Source of the DNA: Phenylobacterium sp.
Lineage (GTDB): Bacteria > Pseudomonadota > Alphaproteobacteria > Caulobacterales > Caulobacteraceae
Length of the DNA: 64,000 nt
Assembly: GCF_030680185.1 (NCBI RefSeq)
Contig: NZ_JAUXVZ010000038.1
Coordinates: 1 to 64,000 of the forward strand
Reading direction: 5' to 3'
The notes under the pieces were generated by a model. That model saw only the letters and a list, made by a program, of their open reading frames with translations, was not told the DNA's origin and did not search any database. Positions 55,552 through 64,000 of this stretch are shown in pieces; position 1 is the stretch's first letter; every line of letters begins with the position of its first letter. Both the position numbers and the translations under genes were made by a program.

Positions 55552-56561
55552 TCAAGGTCCTCACGTTCGTCCCTCAGGGGACGGGACAACAGGTTTTCGA
55601 TGGCGACGTCCACGGCGACCTCGCCGGCCAGGATGGCCGCCACCGCCTCGCAGATCGGGGTCTCGACGGCGAGCCTGGCCGTCAGCTCGCGCACGGCGGG
55701 CGCGGACGCCACGCCCTCGGCCACCGACAGCTTGCCGGCCAGGGCCGCCTCCAGGGTCTGGCCGCCCCCCAGCGCCAGGCCGACGCTCATATTGCGCGAC
55801 TGCGGGCTGGAACAGGTCAGCACCAGGTCGCCCAGGCCACAGAGGCCGGCCACCGTTTCGGGCTCGCCGCCCAGGGCCACGGCCACCCGGGTCATCTCCG
55901 CAAAGCCGCGGGTGATCAGGGCGGCATGGGCGCTGCGCCCCAGGCCCCGGCCCTCGACAATGCCGCAGGCGATGGCCAGCACGTTCTTGATCGCCCCGCC
56001 GACCTCGGCGCCGATCATGTCGGCGGCGTAGTAGGGCCGGAAGGCCGGGCCGGCGATGGCCTCGGCCAGGGCCCGACCCAGGGCCTCGTCGGCGCAGGCC
56101 AGCGTCACGGCGGTGGGCAGGCCGCGGGCTACTTCTCCGGCGAAGCTGGGGCCTGACAGCACGGCAGGCGCGGCGTCCGGCAGGGTCTCGGCCAGCACCT
56201 GCGTCATCAGCTTCAGCGAGCCCTGCTCCACCCCCTTGGCGCACAGCACGATGGGCAAGCCCGGCCGGGCGTAAGGCGCAAAGGCGGTGAGGGCGGCGCG
56301 CAGATGCTGGGCCGGCGCCACCATCAGGATCAGGTCGGCGTCCGCCAGATCGGCCAGGTCGCCGGTGCAGGCGAGCGCGGGATCCAGGGGCACGCCGGGC
56401 AGGAACAGGCGGTTCTCCCCGGCCTGGGCGATCGACGCCACCACCTCGGGCTCGCGCGCCCACAGGGTGGTGGCAAGCCCGGCCCGCAGGCAGACCTGGG
56501 CCAGCGCCGTGCCCCAGGCGCCGGCGCCGATGACCCCGGCGCGTTTCATCGGCTGGCTCAT
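55548..56561 (-). CDS. gpsA: Glycerol-3-phosphate dehydrogenase (NAD(P)+)
   Basis: This 337-residue enzyme makes sn-glycerol 3-phosphate from dihydroxyacetone phosphate for phospholipid synthesis. It has the Rossmann motif [16 protein letters not shown] at the N-terminus, [17 protein letters not shown] with a substrate-binding Lys block [13 protein letters not shown], and [16 protein letters not shown] near residue 245. The ATG at 56561 overlaps the tsaD stop; a second in-frame ATG ([10 protein letters not shown]) is four codons later. Linkage with tsaD and yciI is the common alphaproteobacterial order. Confidence 0.95.
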   Translation of the reverse strand: MSQPMKRAGVIGAGAWGTALAQVCLRAGLATTLWAREPEVVASIAQAGENRLFLPGVPLDPALACTGDLADLADADLILMVAPAQHLRAALTAFAPYARPGLPIVLCAKGVEQGSLKLMTQVLAETLPDAAPAVLSGPSFAGEVARGLPTAVTLACADEALGRALAEAIAGPAFRPYYAADMIGAEVGGAIKNVLAIACGIVEGRGLGRSAHAALITRGFAEMTRVAVALGGEPETVAGLCGLGDLVLTCSSPQSRNMSVGLALGGGQTLEAALAGKLSVAEGVASAPAVRELTARLAVETPICEAVAAILAGEVAVDVAIENLLSRPLRDEREDLE

Positions 56562-57661
56562 GACTTGGCGCCCTTTCGGCCGGCGAGGTGACTGGGATTG
56601 GCGGCGGCCGCCGCCGCATCGAGCGGCCAGCGGGGGCGGGCCGGGGCGTCCAGGGGGTCGCTGATCCCCAGGGCCAGCCGCTCGGCGCCGGCCAGCGCGA
56701 TCATCGCCGCATTGTCTGTGCAATAGGCCAGCGGCGGAGCGGTGAAGGAAAAGCCCCGGGCGCTCGCAGTCTCTTCCAGGGTGGCCCGCACCGCGCTGTT
56801 TGCCGCGACCCCGCCGGCGACCACGAAGCGCAGGGCCTCGCCCTCATGGCCTTGCGCATAGATGTCCATGGCCCGCTCCGTGCGCTCGCGCAACTGGCGG
56901 GCGATAGCGGTCTGGACGGCGGCGGCCAGGTCGCGGCGCTCTGGCTCGGTGCTCAGCCCCTCGGCGATCCGCGCTGCGGCGGTCTTCAGGCCCGAAAAGG
57001 AAAAGTCGCAGTCCTTGTGGCCGAGCCTCGCCCGCGGCAGGGGGTAACGCTCGGGATCGCCGCCGACGGCGAGCTTCTCCAGGGCCGGCCCGCCGGGATA
57101 GGGCAGGCCGAGCGTCTTGGCGATCTTGTCGAAGGCCTCGCCGGCCGCATCGTCCATGGTGGTGCCCAGGCGGCGGCAGGCGCCCACCCCGCCCACCTCC
57201 AGCAACTGGCAATGGCCGCCGGACACCAGCAGCAGCAGGAAGGGATAGGCCACCTCGGCCCCCAGCCTCGCCGAGACCGCATGGCCTTCCAGATGGTTCA
57301 CCGCCACCAGAGGCAGGGACCGGGCCAGGGCCACGGCCTTGCCAAAGGCCAGCCCCACCATCACCCCGCCCACCAGGCCAGGGCCGGCGGTGGCCGCCAC
57401 CCCGTCCAGATCGTCATAGGAGAGGCCGGCCTCGCTCATGGCCTGGGCGGCGATGGCGTCGATGGCTTCCACATGCGAGCGGGCGGCGATCTCGGGCACC
57501 ACCCCGCCATAGGGGGCATGCTGGGCGATCTGGCTGGCGATCACCGAGGACAGCACCCGCACCTGGCCGTCGGCGCTCCGCCGCACTACGGCCGCAGCGG
57601 TTTCGTCGCAGCTGGTCTCGAGGCCCAGGACCGTGAGGTCCGGCGCCGTGGGATCGGTCAT
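56558..57661 (-). CDS. tsaD: tRNA N6-threonylcarbamoyladenosine synthase subunit TsaD
   Basis: This 367-residue protein installs the threonylcarbamoyl group on A37 of ANN-decoding tRNAs, with TsaB, TsaC and TsaE. The Kae1/TsaD signature is clear: [41 protein letters not shown] with the metal-binding His residues and [13 protein letters not shown] chose the ATG at 57661 ([15 protein letters not shown]), since 57709 would add 16 residues that are not conserved; neither has a strong ribosome site. It heads the overlapping gpsA-yciI-Rieske-CPT chain and is divergent from hemC. Confidence 0.94.
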   Translation of the reverse strand: MTDPTAPDLTVLGLETSCDETAAAVVRRSADGQVRVLSSVIASQIAQHAPYGGVVPEIAARSHVEAIDAIAAQAMSEAGLSYDDLDGVAATAGPGLVGGVMVGLAFGKAVALARSLPLVAVNHLEGHAVSARLGAEVAYPFLLLLVSGGHCQLLEVGGVGACRRLGTTMDDAAGEAFDKIAKTLGLPYPGGPALEKLAVGGDPERYPLPRARLGHKDCDFSFSGLKTAAARIAEGLSTEPERRDLAAAVQTAIARQLRERTERAMDIYAQGHEGEALRFVVAGGVAANSAVRATLEETASARGFSFTAPPLAYCTDNAAMIALAGAERLALGISDPLDAPARPRWPLDAAAAAANPSHLAGRKGAKS

Positions 57662-57733
57662 CCGGTTGCGGCCAAGGCGCCTGTCCTGTAGCAGCGGGCT
57701 GTCAGTCATCGCATCGCAGGTAGACCGCCCACC

Positions 57734-58708
57734 GTGTCTTCGCAACCGCCCGTCGTCCGCATCGGGGCCCGAGGCTCCCAGCTTTCCCTGGCCCAGGCCG
57801 GCCAGATGCAGCGCCGCATCGCCGCGGCCCTGGGCGCCGCGCCGGAAGACGCCGAGCGTGTCGCCCCCCTGGTGATCATCCGCACCTCGGGCGACCAGAT
57901 CCAGGACCGGCGCTTGCTGGAGGTGGGCGGCAAGGCGCTGTTCACCAAGGAGATCGAGGAGGCGATGCTGGACGGCCGCATCGACTGCGCGGTCCATTCG
58001 ATGAAGGACATGCCCGCCGTCCTGCCGCCGGGCCTGGTCATCGCCGCCATTCCCGAGCGCGAGGACCCCCGGGACGCCTTCCTCAGCCGCGAAGCCCGCA
58101 CGCTCGAGGACCTGCCCAAGGGCGCCAAGCTCGGCACCGCCAGCCTGCGCCGCCAGGCCCAGAGCCTGCACGCCCGCCCCGACCTGGACGTCCAACTGCT
58201 GCGGGGCAATGTCGGCACCCGCATGGCCAAGCTGGAGGCCGGCGAGTACGACGCCATCATCCTGGCGCTCTCGGGCCTCAAGCGCCTGGGCCTCGACGGG
58301 TCGGCCAAGAGCTTCATCGATCCAGTCGAGCGCCCGCCGGCCCCGGGCCAGGGCGCCCTGGCCATCGAGACCCGCGAGGCCGACCAGGGCCAGCCCTGGC
58401 TTGAGGCCCTGCGCGACATGGACACCACCACCACCGTGGCCGCCGAGCGCGGCGCCATGGCGGCCCTGGAAAGCTCCTGCCGCACGCCGATCGGCGCCTA
58501 TGCGACCCTGAAGGCCGGCCAGCTGTTCCTGATCGTCGAGGCCCTGTCGCCGGACGGCCGCCTGCGCTTCCGCCGCCAGGAGGGTCTGGACCTGACCGCC
58601 GCCGCCGATCCCATGGTCGCGGCCCGCGAACTGGGCCTGAAGCTGGGCGCCGAACTGCGCGACGAGGCCGGCGACGCCATCATCCTGCCCGAAGAGGTCG
58701 CGCCCTGA
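57734..58708 (+). CDS. hemC: Hydroxymethylbilane synthase
   Basis: This 324-residue enzyme polymerises four porphobilinogen units to hydroxymethylbilane in heme synthesis. The N-terminus RIGARGSQLSLAQA, the block VHSMKDMPAVLP and the dipyrromethane cofactor Cys in LESSCRTPIGAYA (near residue 249) are typical. The start is GTG at 57734. It is divergent from tsaD and followed after 58 bp by hemD. Together with ccmAB in this window it belongs to heme supply, though the genes are far apart. Confidence 0.95.
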   Translation: MSSQPPVVRIGARGSQLSLAQAGQMQRRIAAALGAAPEDAERVAPLVIIRTSGDQIQDRRLLEVGGKALFTKEIEEAMLDGRIDCAVHSMKDMPAVLPPGLVIAAIPEREDPRDAFLSREARTLEDLPKGAKLGTASLRRQAQSLHARPDLDVQLLRGNVGTRMAKLEAGEYDAIILALSGLKRLGLDGSAKSFIDPVERPPAPGQGALAIETREADQGQPWLEALRDMDTTTTVAAERGAMAALESSCRTPIGAYATLKAGQLFLIVEALSPDGRLRFRRQEGLDLTAAADPMVAARELGLKLGAELRDEAGDAIILPEEVAP

Positions 58709-58766
58709 GCCGCCGGCGCGGCCTGCAGGCTTGCGCCGGGGCGCCGGCTCAAGCTTTCCTGCCCCG

Positions 58767-59501
58767 ATGACGTCCCAGGATCGGCGCCTGATCTGGATCA
58801 CCCGCGCCGAACCCGGCGCCGCGGCCACGGCCGAGCGCCTGCGCGCCATGGGCTGCCGGCCGCTGGTCCTGCCCCTGCTGGATGTCGCGCCCCTGGCCGG
58901 CGCCGCCCCAGACCTGACCGGCGTCGGCGCCCTGGCCTTCACCAGCGCCAACGGGGTGCGGGTGTTTGCGGGCCTGAACCCTGACCGGAGCCTGCCGGTC
59001 TTCGTGGTCGGCCAGGCCACGGCCCAGGCGGCGCGGGCAGCGGGCTTCCGCCAGGTCTATTCCGCAGATGGCGACGTGGACGCCCTGGCCCGCGGCCTGG
59101 CGGGGCGAGCGGGCGAGTTTCGTGGCGCCGTCCTGCATCCCGCCGCCGCCGAGCCGGCCGGGGATCTCATTGGCGCCCTGGCCGCCGCCGACGTGCCGGC
59201 CCGCAGTCAGGCCATCTATGAGACCCGGCCCCTAACCCCGTCCCGCGACGAACTGGAACAGGCGCTGAAGGCCGAGGCGGTCCTGGTCCACTCGCCCCGC
59301 GCCGCCCGCCAACTGGCCCTGCTGCTGCGCGGTCGCGAGGCGCGCCACCTGCGGGTCCTCTGCCTGTCCCGCGCGGTGGGCCGGCCGCTGGCCCGGGCGA
59401 AGGTCGGCGAGCGGGCCTTCGCCCCCCTGCCCATGGAGGCCGCCCTGCTGAACCTGATCGAGCGCCCGGCGCCGTCGGCGGCGGCGTCGGTTTCCCCTTG
59501 A
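58767..59501 (+). CDS. hemD: Uroporphyrinogen-III synthase
   Basis: This 244-residue protein follows hemC and has the HemD pattern: IWITRAEPGAAATAERL at the N-terminus, ALAFTSANGVRVFA near 55, and AVLVHSPRAARQLALLL near 180. It closes and inverts ring D of hydroxymethylbilane. HemD family proteins are poorly conserved, so position after hemC is important evidence. Its TGA overlaps the TTG start of the small membrane protein (TTGA). Confidence 0.9.
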   Translation: MTSQDRRLIWITRAEPGAAATAERLRAMGCRPLVLPLLDVAPLAGAAPDLTGVGALAFTSANGVRVFAGLNPDRSLPVFVVGQATAQAARAAGFRQVYSADGDVDALARGLAGRAGEFRGAVLHPAAAEPAGDLIGALAAADVPARSQAIYETRPLTPSRDELEQALKAEAVLVHSPRAARQLALLLRGREARHLRVLCLSRAVGRPLARAKVGERAFAPLPMEAALLNLIERPAPSAAASVSP

Positions 59502-59707
59502 GGCCCGAGGACACCCCGCCAGACGAGGCTGAGCCCGGCCCCCCGCCGCGCATGTTCGGCCCCGTCTACTGGACCGCCATCGCCTTCGCCGTGCTCTGCA
59601 TCCTCGGCGGCCTCGCCATCGCCAGGTTCGGCCCCGTCTGGCTCGCCCCGGCGACAGATCACCCCACCGCAACAGAGTCGCTTGGCGAGCGGCCCGACAG
59701 CCGCTAA
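59498..59707 (+). CDS. Small single-pass membrane protein after hemD
   Basis: This 69-residue protein has a Pro/Glu-rich N-terminus (MRPEDTPPDEAEPGPPPRM), one transmembrane segment (YWTAIAFAVLCILGGLAIA, about residues 24-42) and a short C-terminus. It starts at TTG in the TTGA overlap with hemD, which supports that it is translated. The family is not recognised. Other alphaproteobacteria place mitofilin-like hemX/hemY genes after hemD, but this protein is too short to be one. Confidence 0.6.
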   Translation: MRPEDTPPDEAEPGPPPRMFGPVYWTAIAFAVLCILGGLAIARFGPVWLAPATDHPTATESLGERPDSR

Positions 59708-59759
59708 ATAGTCGCCCCCGGACGCAGACGCCCTTCTCAAGGCGCCCGCGCCACCACGG

Positions 59760-59835
59760 GCCGCCTTAGCTCAGCCGGTAGAGCGGCGCATTCGTAATGC
59801 GTAGGTCAGGTGTTCGAGTCACCTAGGCGGCACCA
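59760..59835 (+). tRNA. tRNA-Thr (anticodon CGT)
   Basis: The acceptor stem GCCGCCT (59760-59766) pairs with AGGCGGC (59825-59831), and the encoded ACCA follows. The anticodon stem has five pairs including one G-U, and the loop TTCGTAA gives anticodon CGT at 59793-59795, reading ACG. The T loop TTCGAGT is normal. A hairpin ACTCTC-TTCCGAA-GAGAGT (59835-59853) directly after it may end the transcript. Confidence 0.97.
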
Positions 59836-59901
59836 CTCTCTTCCGAAGAGAGTCCCTTAGCGAGCATGGCCGCAAGGCCGGTCACCTAGCCGGCCCCACC
59901 C

Positions 59902-61191
59902 TCACTTCACCACGTTCTCCTCGCCTTCCTGGCGGACGCCTTTGTCGGGGCGTTCGATCCAGGCCATGAGGGGGGTGGCGGCTATGCCGTGCAGGATCAC
60001 CGACATCAGGACGACGGCGCCGGTGATCGCCCACAGGCGCTCCGACGAGCCGAAGTCGCCGTGGTTGAGGCCATAGGCGATGTAGAAGAACGAGCCGATG
60101 CCGCGGACGCCCAGTATGGCCGAGAGCCATTGCTCGCGTCGGGTGAGGTTGGAGCCCCACATGGAGATCCAGCCCGACAGCGGCCGGATCACCAGCAGGA
60201 TGAAGGCGCAGGCCGCCAGGTCGGTCCAGGTCAGGCTGGCCAGCAGGCCCGCGGCCAGCGCCCCGCCGAACAACACCAGCACGAGCATGATCAGCAGCCG
60301 CTCCACCTGTTCGGCGAAGTCGTGCAGGGCGCGGTGATAGTCGTGGTTTCGCTCCCGCGACCGCAGGGTCAGGGCCGCGATGAAGACGGCCAGGAAGCCA
60401 TAGCCGTTGACGAACTCCGTCGCCGTATAGACGACGAAGGTGGCGCCGAGCGCGACCAGACCGTCGCCGGTGGCCGACAGGCGCACATGGGGAATGTCGA
60501 ACGCGATCCAGCCCATGGCGCGGCCCAGCAGCCAGCCCATGGCCAAGCCCGCCCCGATCCGCCAGAGCACGTCCATCGAGAGCCAGTGCAGCCAGGCTTC
60601 CGGGCCTGGCCAGGCCATGGGGTCGCCCGTGCTGGCCGCCACGGCGGCGAACACCAGGGCGAGGTGGACGAAGGGGAAGGCCAGGCCATCGTTGAAGCCG
60701 GCCTCCGACGTCAGGGCGAAGCGCACCTCGGTCTCCTCCCCCGACCCGGGCGGTCCCACCTGGACGTCGGCCGCCAGCACGGGGTCGGTGGGCGCCAGGG
60801 CTGCGGCCAGCAGGACCGACATGGCCAGCGACAGGCCCAGCGCCTGCACCCCGAGGATGGCGATGGCCAGGATGGTCAGCGGCATGGCGATCCCCAGCAG
60901 CCGCCAGGCCGAGCCCCAGCTGCGCCAGCCCATGCGGCGGTCGATCTTCACGCCGGCCCCCATCAGGGCGATGATGACCACCAGCTCGGTGAGCCGCTCG
61001 GTCAGGGTGTCGTAGGTCCGGGGGTCGGGATCGAAATTCAGGCCGCCGAGGCTGAACACCGCCACGCCGATGGCGACGCAGACCATGGCCAGACTGAGCG
61101 GCAGCCGCTTGAGCCCCAGGGGCAGCCAGGCCACCAGCAGGATCACGGCGCCCAACCCGAACAGGAACAGCAGGTAGGGGTCCAGGGTCAC
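59902..61191 (-). CDS. Cation/proton antiporter (CPA1/NhaP-like)
   Basis: This 429-residue inner-membrane protein has about twelve hydrophobic segments and the CPA antiporter layout. The ion-binding region is visible as LLAAALAPTDPVLAADVQ (segment 5 with APTDPV) and EAGFNDGLAFPFVHLAL (segment 6 with the ND pair). Family members exchange Na+ or K+ for H+; the ion is not clear. I chose the GTG at 61191 (TLDPYLLFLFGLGA), which has GAAGGA before it; an upstream ATG at 61260 adds 23 hydrophilic residues. It lacks the long C-terminal tail of KefB-type proteins. Confidence 0.9.
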   Translation of the reverse strand: MTLDPYLLFLFGLGAVILLVAWLPLGLKRLPLSLAMVCVAIGVAVFSLGGLNFDPDPRTYDTLTERLTELVVIIALMGAGVKIDRRMGWRSWGSAWRLLGIAMPLTILAIAILGVQALGLSLAMSVLLAAALAPTDPVLAADVQVGPPGSGEETEVRFALTSEAGFNDGLAFPFVHLALVFAAVAASTGDPMAWPGPEAWLHWLSMDVLWRIGAGLAMGWLLGRAMGWIAFDIPHVRLSATGDGLVALGATFVVYTATEFVNGYGFLAVFIAALTLRSRERNHDYHRALHDFAEQVERLLIMLVLVLFGGALAAGLLASLTWTDLAACAFILLVIRPLSGWISMWGSNLTRREQWLSAILGVRGIGSFFYIAYGLNHGDFGSSERLWAITGAVVLMSVILHGIAATPLMAWIERPDKGVRQEGEENVVK

Positions 61192-61319
61192 GTGGGCGTC
61201 CTTCGCGGTGGGATCATGCAACGTTCCGCACGGGCTTCGTATCCGGCGAAGCTTCGCCAAACTCGCCCCGGGGCGCCATCTATGGCAAGCAGGGGACGCT
61301 TTAGGGTTCGAGGAGCGGC

Positions 61320-63371
<2,052 letters not shown>

Positions 63372-63480
63372 GGGCGCGCCGCTTGCTATGGACAGGCGAG
63401 CCCTACAACCTTAACGATCCATCCGTGGGGAGATTTCGAAACACCATTCCAGGCCGCTGGGACCGGGGGGCTGACGGCGC

Positions 63481-64000
63481 ATGATCCATGTCGTCACCGG
63501 CGGCAATCGCAGCCTCTACCGCCGCGAGTTGGCGATGATGCATGCGCAGCGCGCCGCGATGTTCATCGACCAGCTCGGCTGGCCCCTCCAGCGGGACGCC
63601 CACGGCGGCGAGTCCGATCCGGGCGACGACGATCAGGCGATCTATTTCCTCGTGCTTGAGGCCGACGGGGACCTGGTGGCCAGTTGCCGCATCCGCCCGA
63701 CCCTCGGCTGGAGTCTGCTTGGCGGGCCGGCCGCGCATCTCGCGCCCGGCGCCGACCTGGCCTGGCGGACGGACACCTGGGAGCTGAGCCGCATCCTGCT
63801 CCTGCCCCCCAGCGAGCGCCGCCCGGGCCACGTGCCGCCGGCCGAGGTGCGCCTGGCCATCCTGGAGGAGGCCTGCGAGCGCGGCGTCCGGCGCCTGGTG
63901 GGGCTGGCCGATGGTCTGATGGAAGAGGTGCTGATGCGCTCGGGCATGGCCATCGGCAAGCTTGGGCCCACCCTGCTCTTTGGCGCGAGCCCGGCCTTCG
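63481..64000 (+). CDS. LuxI-type acyl-homoserine-lactone synthase, 5' part
   Basis: The 173 residues visible match the LuxI family, which makes N-acyl-homoserine lactones from S-adenosylmethionine and an acyl donor. Counting from the ATG at 63481, conserved LuxI positions are kept exactly: R24, F28, W34, R70, E101 and R104 (HAQRAAMFIDQLGW, SCRIRPT, TWELSRILLLP). D45 and D48 are shifted by one (D46, D49), and the usual F84 is not Phe. The 3' end lies outside the window. No luxR gene is visible here. A divergent GNAT-fold enzyme is the alternative, less likely given the residue match. Confidence 0.75.
   Translation, partial: MIHVVTGGNRSLYRRELAMMHAQRAAMFIDQLGWPLQRDAHGGESDPGDDDQAIYFLVLEADGDLVASCRIRPTLGWSLLGGPAAHLAPGADLAWRTDTWELSRILLLPPSERRPGHVPPAEVRLAILEEACERGVRRLVGLADGLMEEVLMRSGMAIGKLGPTLLFGASPAF

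Overview
This GC-rich window (roughly 70% GC, dense, mostly ATG/GTG/TTG starts with many 4-bp start/stop overlaps) looks like a chromosome of a Caulobacterales alphaproteobacterium, in or near Phenylobacterium/Caulobacter. Supporting signs are an Entner-Doudoroff glucose route, a TrcR-type (DUF1013) cell-cycle regulator, DUF2794, DUF465 and DUF1223 genes, acnA divergent from ccmAB, and tsaD-gpsA-yciI divergent from hemC-hemD. I see no phage, IS element, CRISPR array or plasmid gene; the window is chromosomal core with accessory genes mixed in. The genus is an inference.

Layout. 0.1-5.8 kb (minus): pyk then pgl-edd-glk-eda, almost the whole route from 6-phosphogluconolactone to pyruvate, without zwf. 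5.9-9.9 kb: a GH15 glucoamylase/trehalase-like enzyme, then dapB-amidase; dapB appears to start at CTG. 10-14 kb: a MoaF-like/SnoaL fusion with a small GNAT, and a LysR / isochorismatase-like / pirin module. 14-22 kb: maeB, an Hsp70-like ATPase, a flavin amine oxidase and a periplasmic M16 peptidase. 22-25 kb: a probable membrane-lipid remodelling locus, with a PlcP-like metallophosphoesterase and a GT4 glycosyltransferase that carries a TetR-type helix-turn-helix at its N-terminus; a separate TetR gene is divergent. 25-30 kb: rmlB-rmlD-rmlA (no rmlC) and a MATE exporter. 30-34 kb: acyl-CoA dehydrogenase and acyl-CoA ligase, with REP-like doublets on both sides of the dehydrogenase. 34-39 kb: a hotdog-like protein, trcR, two DUF465 mini-genes, ubiX, TIGR02444, DUF2794, a candidate C-rich small RNA, and DUF1223. 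39-44 kb: acnA, ccmAB and a Spy-like protein. 44-54 kb: a zinc metalloprotease, a MerR regulator with acyl-CoA dehydrogenase and OsmC, then an MDR oxidoreductase, a kinase-like protein, an NAD-epimerase/LysR pair and a nitrilase-family enzyme. 54-60 kb: the chain tsaD-gpsA-yciI-Rieske-CPT, divergent from hemC-hemD-small membrane protein, then tRNA-Thr(CGT). 60-64 kb: a cation/proton antiporter, glutamine-dependent NAD+ synthetase and the 5' part of a LuxI-type autoinducer synthase that runs off the window.

The most unusual item is the TetR-GT4 fusion at 22099-23562. A perfect 7-bp inverted repeat (TGACAGT-CCA-ACTGTCA) overlaps its own start codon, and a PlcP-like gene lies just upstream. Together these suggest a DNA-binding enzyme that could couple glycolipid synthesis to control of its own operon. 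Other items worth checking are the CTG-started dapB, the compensated REP doublets, the C-rich sRNA candidate and the LuxI homologue.
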